A stretch of 64,000 nucleotides of DNA from Thermanaerothrix sp034436175 (lineage in GTDB: Bacteria > Chloroflexota > Anaerolineae > Anaerolineales > Anaerolineaceae). Positions within the stretch are counted from its first letter, which is position 1. Every line of letters starts with the position of its first letter. The notes under the pieces are model-generated. The model had not been told where the DNA came from. It made no database searches and was given only the letters and a program-made list of their open reading frames with translations. The translations under genes were made by a program, and so were the position numbers. The stretch spans positions 7,390 through 71,389 of the forward strand of contig CAYRUO010000009.1 of assembly GCA_964427505.1 (NCBI GenBank). The letters run 5' to 3'. Below are positions 1 to 9,662 of the stretch, in pieces.

Positions 1-461
1 CGGTTAAGAACCAGCTCAATTGGGCGGCTATGTTAGGTGGGCTCTTGCTGGGTGCCGGCGCTGTCGCCCTCATCGGGTGTGAGATCCGTTCTTACATGCG
101 CCTGGGACTCGGTTATACCAACACCTTGATCGGTTTCATCGGTTTCGCCCTAGGCTACTTGCCCTACACCCTGTTTTATGAACAGCACAAGGCATTTGAA
201 GAAATCATCTTGGTTCAGGAATACACCTGGGGGCAGTTGCTCTTCCCCAATAATATAGCCGCTCAGCAAATCTTTGCCGTGATTTGGACCCTGGCATTGT
301 TCGGGGCGCTCATCTGGGCGATCCGGGCCGGAGCACGCAACCTGAAGGTGCAAACAGTTCATGTGCTCAATCGTTCAACCGAGGATCTGCAGTTAGGCGT
401 CGAGGGAGCACCAGTGGTTACCCAGCCGCAACCCGTGCCCACTTTTGGCAGTGCCGACTAA
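1..461 (+). CDS. YeeE/YedE-type membrane transporter, 3' part only
   Basis: The reading frame is open to the left edge, so the gene starts outside the window. The visible 152 or so residues are hydrophobic, with at least three membrane segments. They contain a conserved-looking stretch around GCEIRSYMRLGLGY followed by GFALGYLPYTLF, which resembles the second conserved half of YeeE/YedE-type sulfur (thiosulfate) transport proteins, where a cysteine sits in a short membrane loop. The C-terminal 40 residues are polar and proline-rich, a likely cytoplasmic tail. The family call is from memory of the motif. The substrate is inferred only from the family. A strong terminator follows, so this is the last gene of its operon. 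Confidence 0.6.
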   Translation, partial: VKNQLNWAAMLGGLLLGAGAVALIGCEIRSYMRLGLGYTNTLIGFIGFALGYLPYTLFYEQHKAFEEIILVQEYTWGQLLFPNNIAAQQIFAVIWTLALFGALIWAIRAGARNLKVQTVHVLNRSTEDLQLGVEGAPVVTQPQPVPTFGSAD

Positions 462-499
462 CCCTCACCGATAATCGCCTAATACATTTTAGAAAAAGA

Positions 500-544
500 G
501 ACGGTCAGGGCAAGTCGCAAAACACCCTGACCGTCTTCTTTATT
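500..544 (+). terminator. Rho-independent terminator after the YeeE/YedE-type gene
   Basis: An 11-bp perfect stem (GACGGTCAGGG at 500-510 with CCCTGACCGTC at 525-535), a 14-nt loop and a T-rich tail (TTCTTTATT) lie just downstream of the stop codon at 461. Confidence 0.9.
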
Positions 545-590
545 CTTGATGATGATCCCTGAGGTTTCCAACCTTCAGCGCGGAGAATGG

Positions 591-596
591 TATAAT
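591..596 (+). promoter_or_regulatory. Probable -10 box of the glgP promoter
   Basis: A perfect TATAAT lies about 130 nt upstream of glgP. No good -35 hexamer is visible 16-19 nt upstream. Together with the terminator at 500-544 this makes glgP the first gene of a new transcript with a long 5' leader. Confidence 0.5.
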
Positions 597-726
597 AAAT
601 CGCGGTGATCATACAACCCGGACGTTTGCCCGGCGCTTAGTTTTTTCACCCGGTTCTGGCTTTCGTGCACGAAAGTCACAGCCGCGTTTTGTGTTTAAAT
701 TCTGATGAAAGAGGTTGATCACTTCA

Positions 727-2940
727 ATGGTGATTTCGATGGACGAGACGATTAAACGTGTGATTCCAAATCACTTCAGCCTGCCCCGGCGCATCAACCG
801 CCTGGGTCAATTAGCCTACAACCTGTGGTGGACCTGGAACCCCGAAGCCCAGATGCTCTACCGCCTGATCAGCCAGCGCTTGTGGGATCAGGTTAACCAC
901 AACCCGGTGACCTTTCTGAAGAAGGTAGAGCGCAGTCAGTTAAACGCGGTCACCAACGACCGCCACTACCTTGATCTTTATGATCGCACTTTTCAAAAGT
1001 TCGACGCCTACATGCAGGATACGCAGACCTGGTTTGCACGCACCTACCCCCAATTCACTCGGGAGACGATTGCCTATTTCTCATTTGAGTTTGGCTTGCA
1101 TGAATGTCTGCCGGTGTACGCCGGCGGCCTGGGCATCTTGGCCGGCGACCACCTCAAAGAAGCCAGCGACCTGGGCATGCCGGTGGTGGGGGTAGGGTTC
1201 ATCTATAACCAGGGCTATTTTGTCCAGCGTATTACCGAAGATGGCTGGCAGGAAACCAGTACCTACTACCTAGATTACGACGAAGTGCCGATCATCCCCC
1301 TGACCGATGCCCAAGGACAGCCGGTGCTGATCAGCGTGGAATTGCCCGGACGCACGGTCTATGCCCGCTTGTGGCAGGTGCAGGTGGGGCGTGTGGCGCT
1401 CTACCTGCTGGATACCAACCTGGAGCAAAACCAGGAAAACGATCGTCAATTGACGGCACGGCTTTACAGCAGTGATCCTGAGGTGCGCATTTCGCAGGAA
1501 ATCCTGCTCGGGATCGGCGGGGTGCGCGCCCTGCGCCGCCTGGGGCTACAGCCCAAGGTGTGGCATATGAACGAAGGGCACTCGGCTTTCCTGGTGCTGG
1601 AACGGGCGCGCGAACTGGTGCAAAGCGGTCTGACCTTCGAGCAAGCCGTGGCGCAGGTGCGCAAAGGCAACGTGTTTACGACGCACACACCAGTCCCCGC
1701 CGGGGTGGATCAATTCCCGCTTTGGCTGGTGGATAAGTACCTCTCGACCCTGTGGCCGCAATTGGGACTGTCCCGCGAGCAGTTGATCGCATTGGGGCAC
1801 CAGACCACGCCGTGGGGCGAATCGTTCTGCATGCCGGTGCTGGCCCTGCGCCTCTCCGACCATGCTAACGCCGTCTCTGAACTGCACGGCGAGGTCTCGC
1901 GGCGGATGTGGAACTTCCTCTGGCCGGATCGCCGCGCAGAAGACGTGCCGATCACGCACGTCACCAACGGCGTGCACACCCCCTCATGGCTGGCACGGCG
2001 CCTGCGTCTGCTCTACGAGCGCTACCTCGGTCCGGACTGGTTGGAACACCTGGACGAGCCGGAACTGTGGGATCGCATCGCCGGTATTCCCGATCATGAA
2101 CTGTGGGCGGTGCGCCAGCATCTCAAGCGCAAACTGGCGCTGTACGTCAACGAGCGGGCACGCCAGTTGTGGATGCGCGGTAACGTCCACCCCTCGCAGG
2201 TCTTGGCCAGCGGTGTCTTCCTGGAGCCGTATTCGCTGACCATCGGTTTCGCGCGGCGGTTTGCGACCTACAAGCGCGCCACCCTCATCCTGCGCGATTA
2301 CGAACGTCTGCTGCGCATCATCACCAACCCCGATATGCCGGTGCAGATTGTCTTTGCCGGCAAGGCGCACCCGGCGGATGAACCGGGCAAACTGCTTATT
2401 CAGCAGGTCTACCGCGCGGTCAAAGATCCGCGCGCGGCAGGGCGCTTGGTGTTCCTCGAAGACTACGATATGAATTTGGCGCGCCTGCTGGTGCAGGGGG
2501 TGGACGTGTGGCTGAACAACCCGCGCCGCCCCAACGAGGCATCGGGCACGTCGGGAATGAAAGCCGCGCTCAACGGTGTGCTTAACTTCTCGGTGTTGGA
2601 CGGTTGGTGGCGCGAAGCCTATAACGGCGCCAACGGTTGGGCGATTGGCGAGGACGCCGACCCGGTGGATCCGACCCATCAAGACGAACTCGACGCGCTC
2701 AGCCTATACGATACCTTGGAGAAAGAGATCATCCCGCTTTATTATCAGAATCGTTCCACCGACAACATTCCCTCGGGCTGGATCGCGCGGATTAAGGAAT
2801 CCATTCGCACCCTGGCGCCGCAATTCAGCACCCGCCGCATGCTCAAAGAATATCTCACTGAGATGTACCTGCCCTGCCTAGAAGCGGCGGAAGAGGAAAC
2901 GCCTGAAAAAGCCACAGTACCCTCTGACCAAGCGAGTTGA
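727..2940 (+). CDS. glgP: Alpha-glucan (glycogen/maltodextrin) phosphorylase, GT35, DUF3417 type
   Basis: Releases glucose-1-phosphate from alpha-1,4-glucans using inorganic phosphate and pyridoxal phosphate, in the cytoplasm. The N-terminal 100 residues (RRINRLGQLAYNLWWTWNPE) are the DUF3417 domain that marks the short bacterial/archaeal alpha-glucan phosphorylases of about 700-850 residues. The GT35 body follows. The PLP lysine lies in EASGTSGMKAALNG, near residue 612 from this start. A TTG at 715 opens the same frame, but the Shine-Dalgarno GAAAGAGG at 707-714 abuts it. ATG 727, about 12 nt from that site, is more likely, and ATG 739 is also possible. The UPF0316 gene follows after 3 nt, so the two are co-transcribed. 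Confidence 0.93.
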   Translation: MVISMDETIKRVIPNHFSLPRRINRLGQLAYNLWWTWNPEAQMLYRLISQRLWDQVNHNPVTFLKKVERSQLNAVTNDRHYLDLYDRTFQKFDAYMQDTQTWFARTYPQFTRETIAYFSFEFGLHECLPVYAGGLGILAGDHLKEASDLGMPVVGVGFIYNQGYFVQRITEDGWQETSTYYLDYDEVPIIPLTDAQGQPVLISVELPGRTVYARLWQVQVGRVALYLLDTNLEQNQENDRQLTARLYSSDPEVRISQEILLGIGGVRALRRLGLQPKVWHMNEGHSAFLVLERARELVQSGLTFEQAVAQVRKGNVFTTHTPVPAGVDQFPLWLVDKYLSTLWPQLGLSREQLIALGHQTTPWGESFCMPVLALRLSDHANAVSELHGEVSRRMWNFLWPDRRAEDVPITHVTNGVHTPSWLARRLRLLYERYLGPDWLEHLDEPELWDRIAGIPDHELWAVRQHLKRKLALYVNERARQLWMRGNVHPSQVLASGVFLEPYSLTIGFARRFATYKRATLILRDYERLLRIITNPDMPVQIVFAGKAHPADEPGKLLIQQVYRAVKDPRAAGRLVFLEDYDMNLARLLVQGVDVWLNNPRRPNEASGTSGMKAALNGVLNFSVLDGWWREAYNGANGWAIGEDADPVDPTHQDELDALSLYDTLEKEIIPLYYQNRSTDNIPSGWIARIKESIRTLAPQFSTRRMLKEYLTEMYLPCLEAAEEETPEKATVPSDQAS

Positions 2941-2943
2941 GCC

Positions 2944-3471
2944 ATGCACCTGACCCTGACCTGGCACAGTTTGCTGGTGGCGCTGGGCATCTTCGCCCTG
3001 CGCGTGTGTGATATGTCGCTGGATACCATCCGCGTGCTGTTTGTGGTGCGCGGGCGCAAGGGGTTGGCCTGGGCACTGGGCTTCATGCAGTCGCTGATCT
3101 TCGTGATCGCGATCAGTTCGGTGCTGGCCAACCTCGATAATCCCCTTAACATCGTGGGCTATGCCGCCGGGTTCGCCACCGGTAACGTAGTGGGGATGAC
3201 GATCGAGGAACGCCTGGCAATCGGACACCTGCAACTGACCATCATCAGCCCCCTGCGCGGCTCGGCGATTGCCGAGTTACTGCGTTCACACGGCTACGGC
3301 GTGACCGAGGTAGCCGGGCGCGGCCTGAGCGGCACGGTGACCATCCTGCACGTGGGAGTGATGCGCAAGAAGTTGGACGAGGTCGAGACGCTGGTGCTGG
3401 AAGCCGACCCCGAAGCCTTCGTCACGGTCGAAGAGATTCGCCCCCTGCGCCGCGGCTTTTGGGGAGCGTAG
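2944..3471 (+). CDS. UPF0316 (DUF2179-containing) membrane protein
   Basis: A 175-residue protein with three predicted hydrophobic segments in the first 90 residues and a soluble C-terminal DUF2179-like domain (about residues 95-170, with LRSHGYGVTEVAGRGLSGTV). This is the UPF0316 architecture. DUF2179 domains are related to small ligand-sensing modules in YitT-type proteins, but no function is established. It starts 3 nt after the glgP stop codon and is probably translated from the same mRNA. Confidence 0.85.
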   Translation: MHLTLTWHSLLVALGIFALRVCDMSLDTIRVLFVVRGRKGLAWALGFMQSLIFVIAISSVLANLDNPLNIVGYAAGFATGNVVGMTIEERLAIGHLQLTIISPLRGSAIAELLRSHGYGVTEVAGRGLSGTVTILHVGVMRKKLDEVETLVLEADPEAFVTVEEIRPLRRGFWGA

Positions 3472-3495
3472 AGATAAGAAGCCAAAGACACACCA

Positions 3496-3544
3496 GCGGC
3501 CTTTCGGTCCTCAATCTGGGACCGCGACATTCTTGAAAGGCCGC
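3496..3544. terminator. Nested stem-loop between convergent genes
   Basis: The outer arms GCGGCCTTTC (3496-3505) and GAAAGGCCGC (3535-3544) are a perfect 10-bp match. An inner hairpin GGTCC (3506-3510) / GGACC (3519-3523) sits inside. It lies between the + genes ending at 3471 and the minus operon ending at 3637, so it is probably a bidirectional transcription end. There is no strong T-run on either side, so intrinsic termination is uncertain. Confidence 0.5.
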
Positions 3545-3636
3545 CGACTTATTCTTCCCTCATCACCGGCTGTACGAGGCCGGATCATGACTCCAGAATG
3601 AACTCTTCCCTCTTGGCTGGAGAATTAAAGTCGGCT

Positions 3637-4620
3637 TCAGAAGTCCACCAGCGCCGCCGCTCCCAAGATCCCGATATTGGTGCCCAGGCTGGTCAATTGA
3701 ATAAAATCCGGCCTCAGCAGATCCCGAAAGACCCAACTTTCACTTGCCAACTGCTGGACGGCGCGAAGAAGGTAATCCATGAACAGTGGGCTTGCATAAA
3801 CCACTCCACCCCCTAGAATAACTCGCTGGGGGTCATAGGCCAGGGCGATGAATTGGATCCCCACCGCCAGGTAGTGGGCCACCTCATGGGTCGCCTCCGC
3901 CGCCGCCAGATCGCCATGGGCGGCGGCTTCATACACCTCTTGTAGAGTTATCCCGCCGCCCAACAATGCTCTCAAAGAGGATTCCTTTCCCGACTTTATT
4001 TTCTCTTCCACCCGCTGAACGATGGCCGGCCCCGAAACAATGGCTTCCAGACAACCGCGCCCGCCGCATTTGCATCGGGGCCCCCGGACGTCCACCACAG
4101 CATGGCCGATCTCCCCGGCCATGCCGTTATGTCCCCGGTAGATCTTCCCTTCCAAAATAACCGCGGCGGCTACGCCTGTTCCGATATTGAGGTAGACGAT
4201 ATTTTTTAAGCCGCGGCCAACGCCATACTTAAGTTCCCCCAACGCAGCCACCTTGACATCGTTTTCGATGACACAGCGGATGCCCAATCGGCTTTGTAAT
4301 TCTTGCACGACCGGCACATCACGCCATTGAAGATTGACCGAGGCCACCCCAATCCCGCGCTCGGGATCCACGATCCCCGGGATACCTAACCCCACTCCCT
4401 TGATATCCTTGGGGTCTATGTTCGTCTCGCTGATCACCTCTAATACCGTCGAGGCAATGCTGTCGAGGGTCTTTTCCGGGCTGGAGATGTCGGTTCGACG
4501 CGTCTTAACGCCAGAGATCCGACCTTGAGCATCCACAAGAGCCGCGGCGATTTTGGTGCCACCGACATCCACGCCAATTGAATAGGGTGCACTGCGATTG
4601 AAGGTTATCTCATGAGGCAT
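3637..4620 (-). CDS. ROK-family sugar kinase (glucokinase-like)
   Basis: A 327-residue ATP-dependent sugar kinase. The N-terminal phosphate loop is GVDVGGTK (16-23), the catalytic aspartate is Asp121 in ENDVKVAALGE, and the ROK zinc site is His173 plus Cys183, Cys185 and Cys190 in CKCGGRGCLE. There is no N-terminal helix-turn-helix, which separates kinases from ROK repressors. Last gene of the minus-strand sugar operon that begins at 14251. It probably phosphorylates the hexose released from the imported compound. The exact sugar cannot be read from sequence. Confidence 0.88.
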   Translation of the reverse strand: MPHEITFNRSAPYSIGVDVGGTKIAAALVDAQGRISGVKTRRTDISSPEKTLDSIASTVLEVISETNIDPKDIKGVGLGIPGIVDPERGIGVASVNLQWRDVPVVQELQSRLGIRCVIENDVKVAALGELKYGVGRGLKNIVYLNIGTGVAAAVILEGKIYRGHNGMAGEIGHAVVDVRGPRCKCGGRGCLEAIVSGPAIVQRVEEKIKSGKESSLRALLGGGITLQEVYEAAAHGDLAAAEATHEVAHYLAVGIQFIALAYDPQRVILGGGVVYASPLFMDYLLRAVQQLASESWVFRDLLRPDFIQLTSLGTNIGILGAAALVDF

Positions 4621-4738
4621 TTACCTGCCCGGGTCCTTTCTAAAGTAATGTTGCCATGCCAGCCTACTTAGCCTTGTATTTTAACCAAATCACCACCCCT
4701 TTGCGGATTGCGTTTTTCAAGGACGATGGATCCCGCGC

Positions 4739-5779
4739 TCAAACGATCGAGGACATTGGGACAATTTTATTTTCGGCAATCGAGGTCTCAGCCGCAATGA
4801 CCACATCCAGAGCCCGCAACCCATCTTCGCCAGTCACCAGCGGGGTCTTGTCTTCAAGGATGCAGGTCAGAAAATGTTCCACTTCGTTTTTTACCGCCCC
4901 GCTTACCCGCCCATGCAGGGTGGGCCAATGCCGTGTGTCCGGAAGCATCCAGCCGCTCATCCCCACGCCATAAACGTCCATGGGGGTGAAATCAAGGCTA
5001 AGGTTGCCGTGCGAACCGATCACATTCATGCGCACATCCCCGAACCCGCCCCAACTCTTGGGAGTCTCCCATTTTGCCCAAGTTTCAGGCAGACACCACC
5101 CAACTTCATGCACCCCCAGCGCGCCATCCTCAAACTCGATCATCACCCACGCCGAATCGAAGGTCTTGAACTCCTCCCATACCCGCCCGTAGAGAGGACG
5201 GGCATAGACCGATTTAACCGGGACAGGGTGATACCAAAGCATCTGGTCAATATCATGCACGCCGATGTAAAGAAGGGGCGAAATTCGCCCGTTTAACCGG
5301 CGCGCCTCGTTGATGGAGGCGATCCGACGAGCGTAGGCCGATAAAAATTTGCCGATACTCCCTTCACGGATTGCCGAGTAGAGCAGGGCATAACTGGGTT
5401 CAAAGCGCAAGATGTGGCCTACCATCAATTTGACCCCGGCCTCACGACATGCGGTGATCATGTGCTGGGCTTCATGATGGGTCGTGGCAATGGGCTTCTC
5501 CACAAACACATGGCATCCCGCCCTTGCGGCGGCAAGGGTTGGTTTCAAGTGGTCAAATTCAGGGGTGGCGATGAATACGGCCGCGGGATGATGACGCTCG
5601 AATAGTTCTTCGGCGTTGGCGTAAAACGCACACCCAAACTGCTCTGCAACCTTCTGCGCTCGTTGGGTGTCCACGTCCGCCACGGCGATCACACGGGCAT
5701 AGGGCAACTCGCTGGCTGCCCGCGCCAGCAAGTTGCCCATAAAGCCCGCCCCGATCACAGCAATCGAGACGTCTTCCAT
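4739..5779 (-). CDS. Gfo/Idh/MocA-family NAD(P)-dependent oxidoreductase
   Basis: 346 residues. The Rossmann fold starts with AVIGAGFMGN (about 8-17). The family EKP motif is in HVFVEKPIATTHHEA (about 90-105), and the C-terminal beta-sheet domain carries the substrate site, with conserved GVHDIDQMLWY near residue 173. Members oxidise or reduce sugars, inositols or sugar acids, or take part in redox-assisted glycoside cleavage. It follows the amidotransferase-like gene by 10 nt. In this operon it is a candidate for the oxidation step in breaking down the imported glycoside. Confidence 0.88.
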   Translation of the reverse strand: MEDVSIAVIGAGFMGNLLARAASELPYARVIAVADVDTQRAQKVAEQFGCAFYANAEELFERHHPAAVFIATPEFDHLKPTLAAARAGCHVFVEKPIATTHHEAQHMITACREAGVKLMVGHILRFEPSYALLYSAIREGSIGKFLSAYARRIASINEARRLNGRISPLLYIGVHDIDQMLWYHPVPVKSVYARPLYGRVWEEFKTFDSAWVMIEFEDGALGVHEVGWCLPETWAKWETPKSWGGFGDVRMNVIGSHGNLSLDFTPMDVYGVGMSGWMLPDTRHWPTLHGRVSGAVKNEVEHFLTCILEDKTPLVTGEDGLRALDVVIAAETSIAENKIVPMSSIV

Positions 5780-5789
5780 ACCTCCCCCT

Positions 5790-6563
5790 TTATTCTTTTC
5801 CGGCTAACCAATGCACTACCTGCCGCCAAAACTGCCCATAATATTCCCAGGGTTGGAAATATTCTGCCCAGTGTGGACTGCAATCGCTGGCGAAAGCCAT
5901 GGCGCGCCCTTTTCCAAACTGCCAGGTCACGATCAGGGGCGCCTCGTCTTCCCCTTCACCGATGGTGGCCAACACCTCTGCCCCCTCTTTGGGGAAGATC
6001 CGGTTGTAGCCCTCAAACACCGGGCACTCATCCCACGGAATACCCCGCAAAATCGGATGATCCGGATTCTTGACGTGCACCCGAACGCCCTCCGGGGCTT
6101 CCACCCGATCATCCAGACCCTTCATACACGTCACGGGCAGGGCTTCCTCAACCGGGGTGTTGTAGTAGCCGCCGTGTCCGAACCGACCGCTGAAGGACGT
6201 CCAACCGCCGATCATCAGCAGGCCGCCGCCATTGCGGGTGTACTCGCGAATGGCCTTGAGCCGATTGGTGCGCGGTAGCGGGGTGCCGGGGATCCAGAAT
6301 GGATAGAGAGCCAGCACTTCGCATTCGCAGTCGCTGATGATGACCACGTCGTATTCTGAAAGCCCTTCAACGGTGCGCGGAAAATCGGAAATGGCTTGTT
6401 CATTGGTCATATGGACGACCTCGATTCCCCCCTGCTTCAATGCATCAATCAAAGGCTGCCCCCAGATATGATGGGAGAAACCTTTCACCTCAAGGTTAAA
6501 GGGGGACGCAACAAACACAGGGCCAATCTTTGAACAGGCGTCACCGGCGTATAAGACTTTCAT
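5790..6563 (-). CDS. Class I glutamine-amidotransferase-like (ThuA/DUF1355-type) protein
   Basis: A 257-residue protein with the alternating beta/alpha pattern of the class I glutamine amidotransferase fold. YDVVIISDCECEVL sits where the nucleophile loop would be, followed by YTRNGGGLLMIGGW. It resembles DUF1355/ThuA-like proteins, which often sit next to Gfo/Idh/MocA oxidoreductases in sugar clusters. Whether a Cys-His-Glu triad is present cannot be decided by eye, and a sugar-related rather than glutamine-related role is likely. Good ribosome site (AAGGAGG). Gap of 14 nt from the DUF5107 gene. Confidence 0.65.
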   Translation of the reverse strand: MKVLYAGDACSKIGPVFVASPFNLEVKGFSHHIWGQPLIDALKQGGIEVVHMTNEQAISDFPRTVEGLSEYDVVIISDCECEVLALYPFWIPGTPLPRTNRLKAIREYTRNGGGLLMIGGWTSFSGRFGHGGYYNTPVEEALPVTCMKGLDDRVEAPEGVRVHVKNPDHPILRGIPWDECPVFEGYNRIFPKEGAEVLATIGEGEDEAPLIVTWQFGKGRAMAFASDCSPHWAEYFQPWEYYGQFWRQVVHWLAGKE

Positions 6564-6577
6564 GATGGATTACCTCC

Positions 6578-9500
6578 TTAGCGATGGGATTGAGTGATTC
6601 GTACGGATTCGGATGGCTCCAGCCCTAACTCGGTGTAACGATTGATCTTGTCCAGGGCGCTTTCCACATAGGGATAGAGAGCAGAGTGGCTGGGATGATA
6701 TTCCTTCGCCGCGCAGTACCATGCATCGAGGGCGTCTTGATAGCGCCCAATGCGCTCATAAGCCAGTCCCAGCAGGTAATAAATTTGGGCTTGCTTGAGA
6801 TCCGGCGGCTGTCCTACCCCCAAATTGACCGGATATTCTAGCGCCTTCTGGTAGTCTTCAATGGCTTGCTCTGGCCGCCCCGCTTGGAGATGCTTCTCGG
6901 CACGCTGTAAGAGCGCTTGGACATATACATCATGGAAGGTCTGATCCATCTCCAGCGGGACAAACGTCTCATTCTGCATGATGTATAACGCCTTATCTTC
7001 CTCCCCCAATTCCACCAGCATCAACACCCGCCGCTTGCGCACATCTTCGCGCAGGTCGGGCAGGGCTTCGATGCGTTCTAAGAGTTTCCGGCGGTCTGCC
7101 TGGCGCCCCAACAGTTTATACAGATCATCCAGGTGTAAGTACAGGTCTTGGTTTAAGGGGTTAATGGCCAGCGCCCGTTCAAAGTATTCAACTGCGCGTA
7201 AGGGATCTTCTTTATATTTCCACATTGCCCAGCCGAGATTGCGGTAGAGGACATCAAAATCACCCATGCCCTGAGCGGCCTTCTCCCAACATTGAATGGC
7301 CTCGTCATACCGCTGGCGGGCATAGAGGAAATTCCCGAGATAGTAGTGCGCCTTGAAATCATCCGGATGGTGTTCGATGGCAGTGAGCAGTGCCAGAATT
7401 TCCTCTAAACGGCTAGGGAAGCACAGATCCGGCTTGCAGTCCCGCGCCCACTGATACCATTCCTGGGCCTGCGCCTCGCGCCCGAGCGCGTGGTTGATCC
7501 AATACCCCAAATAGCCGAGCATCGGATACGGGTAAAGTGCTTTAAACCGCTCCAGTACCTGAAGTGCATCCTTATAGCAACCAAAGCCAATGTAATAGCC
7601 CGCCAAATCAAGGATGTATTGGCGGTCATCGCTCAGTAAGCGGGTTAATGTTTGGTGATACTGCGCATCCCCGGTAATAAGCCCCAGTTCCCACAGTGCC
7701 GCATGGTTGAGCGGATCCATCTGGACAGCCCGACCGAGAACCTCGGCAGCCTTAGTCGGATGTCCGGCTTTGCGGTAAAGGGTCCCCAGAAGCACATGCA
7801 ATACTGCGACCTCCGGCTTAGCCTCTAACACTCGGGTAACCGTGGTAATGGCTTCATCAAGGCGATTTTGCCGGATCAACAGCCCGGCGATATTGACATG
7901 GGCCGGGACGTAAAGATCGGACGCGGCAGGCAGCGAGCGGAATTGGTCGAAGGCTTCATCAATGTGGTTCTGTTGGGTGGCAATGAACCCCAGGAAATAG
8001 CGCGCGTCATCCACCGCATTCGACAACGCGGTTTGAAGGTGGCGTGAAGCCCGCTGGAAATCCGCGGCTCGCACATAGAGCAAGCCCAAGCGCAAATTAG
8101 CCAGAGGATGATTGGGATTTTCTTCCAGCGCCTTGCGGTAGTAGGTGATGGCATGATCGCGCTGATCTAATTTCTCGTAATACAGCCCCTGTTCATAGTA
8201 GGAACGCTTAGTGGGAGCGAAGGTCTTAGAGGCCTCTTCTTCTTGTGCCCGGCGCGAGGGCTTTCGATCGAAGACGTAGTCCAGAAGCACCTTCCCCTGG
8301 GCATCAAAGATCTGCACGATGAGCGGGTTATCGGCAATCCCACGCGTATCCACCTCGCGGCTCATCTGCGCCGGGTGCTCAGGCGCAATGTCCCTCTTCT
8401 CCGCAATGAGGGTCTGATTGGGGGTTCGTAGGATGATCTCGACCCCTGGAAATGCGCGTGCCGGACATACCCCAAGCACTAACTGGTAAGTATAGGGATC
8501 CGAATGGGTAGGCATGAGACGGATGTTAACGGCCACATCTTCATTGGCACAAGAGACGCCGTTGATGCCGCGCAGGGGCACCCACCACTCCCGCCAGGAT
8601 TTGGTGGCAAATGGGGACAGAAAGTCGAAGTCCAGTTGCGTCTCCAAGGCGCCGCACTGCGTCTCGGCGTATAAGGAACCGTCATCCGTCAACGCCGATT
8701 GATTCACGATGCCGATGGGTGCATTCCCCCACGACCACAACTTCATCCCAGCCACAAAGCGCGGGTCGGCACAGTGGACATAACCGCGGTTCTTGGAATG
8801 CTGCCAGGCGCCGAAGAAATTCCACGTGATGTCGCGCCCAAAGACGGAGAGGTGGGTGAGAATGTTTTTCTGCCAGCGAAGATTGAGCGGATCGTGCATG
8901 ATGTCCACCGGCCACTTGGGGGTGCCTTCCATCCCGGGCAGGCCGGGGTCGTCGCGAATCAGATCAAGTCGCGCCATAGGCCAGGGAGCGGAACCCGAAA
9001 ACTCATAGGACCGCGCGCGGCGGAAGGGATAGATGAACTCGGTCTGGTCATCGGCATCGAGCGAGGCATTGGTCCAGTAATGGTATCGCCCGGGCAAGAA
9101 GTAGGGGTTGGTTAGGGTGACGTCTTGCGCCAGCGCACACCGATCGGGGAAAAGGGTCAACGTGACCATCCATTTCATGCGTGAAAGATGTTCGATGCCC
9201 CCGAAGGAAATGCTGGCACTTTCATCTGCGTTCTGACGGATGGACCAGTTGACGGGGTCCGCGGTGGTGGGGGCATGGGCAACGGGGAAACTGAATTCGA
9301 TGCCGCCGGAGAAGAATGCCCCCCGTATCGCCAGCGGAGAAAACTTAACGACGTGATTTTTATAGAACACCTCGGCCTGCGAAACCTTGTCGAACACGGA
9401 ATAGACCCGTCCGCCGAGGTCTGGGATGACCGTCACACGTAGGTAGGCATTTTCCAGCACCAGCGCGCGGTACGTCTTAAGCGTGGGACGAGAATCAATG

Positions 9501-9649
9501 TGATCTAAAAGGGTATAGGGGTAGATGAGCGCGACGCCGTATTGGGAGCGAAAAACCGGGTTGGGATTCTCGCCCTTAATCAGATACGTGGGAAGTTCAA
9601 GGGTATCTTCGTAAACCTTAACCGCCCTGAAGTTGCTTGCCCCGCCCAT
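6578..9649 (-). CDS. DUF5107 domain protein with C-terminal TPR array
   Basis: 1023 residues in two parts. Residues 1 to about 460 are beta-rich and match the DUF5107 type (TVIPDLGGRVYSVFDK, KFSPLAIRGAFFSGGIEFSFPVAHAP), which looks related to the galactose-mutarotase/beta-sandwich carbohydrate fold. From about residue 475 to 1000 run TPR repeats (for example YYEKLDQRDHAITYYRKALE). No signal peptide is visible, so it is probably cytoplasmic. Its place between the transporter and the oxidoreductase/kinase genes suggests recognition or modification of the incoming oligosaccharide. No catalytic activity is established for this architecture. The start ATG has a good GGAGG site. Confidence 0.75.
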   Translation of the reverse strand: MGGASNFRAVKVYEDTLELPTYLIKGENPNPVFRSQYGVALIYPYTLLDHIDSRPTLKTYRALVLENAYLRVTVIPDLGGRVYSVFDKVSQAEVFYKNHVVKFSPLAIRGAFFSGGIEFSFPVAHAPTTADPVNWSIRQNADESASISFGGIEHLSRMKWMVTLTLFPDRCALAQDVTLTNPYFLPGRYHYWTNASLDADDQTEFIYPFRRARSYEFSGSAPWPMARLDLIRDDPGLPGMEGTPKWPVDIMHDPLNLRWQKNILTHLSVFGRDITWNFFGAWQHSKNRGYVHCADPRFVAGMKLWSWGNAPIGIVNQSALTDDGSLYAETQCGALETQLDFDFLSPFATKSWREWWVPLRGINGVSCANEDVAVNIRLMPTHSDPYTYQLVLGVCPARAFPGVEIILRTPNQTLIAEKRDIAPEHPAQMSREVDTRGIADNPLIVQIFDAQGKVLLDYVFDRKPSRRAQEEEASKTFAPTKRSYYEQGLYYEKLDQRDHAITYYRKALEENPNHPLANLRLGLLYVRAADFQRASRHLQTALSNAVDDARYFLGFIATQQNHIDEAFDQFRSLPAASDLYVPAHVNIAGLLIRQNRLDEAITTVTRVLEAKPEVAVLHVLLGTLYRKAGHPTKAAEVLGRAVQMDPLNHAALWELGLITGDAQYHQTLTRLLSDDRQYILDLAGYYIGFGCYKDALQVLERFKALYPYPMLGYLGYWINHALGREAQAQEWYQWARDCKPDLCFPSRLEEILALLTAIEHHPDDFKAHYYLGNFLYARQRYDEAIQCWEKAAQGMGDFDVLYRNLGWAMWKYKEDPLRAVEYFERALAINPLNQDLYLHLDDLYKLLGRQADRRKLLERIEALPDLREDVRKRRVLMLVELGEEDKALYIMQNETFVPLEMDQTFHDVYVQALLQRAEKHLQAGRPEQAIEDYQKALEYPVNLGVGQPPDLKQAQIYYLLGLAYERIGRYQDALDAWYCAAKEYHPSHSALYPYVESALDKINRYTELGLEPSESVRITQSHR

Positions 9650-9662
9650 TTTTGACCTCCGT

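Noticed and set aside
715..726. TTG start of glgP at 715
   Set aside because: The Shine-Dalgarno sequence abuts the TTG with no spacing. ATG 727 gives usable spacing.
1984..2682. 232-codon open frame on the minus strand inside glgP
   Set aside because: Antisense to the well-conserved catalytic half of glgP. Its composition is that of a complementary frame.
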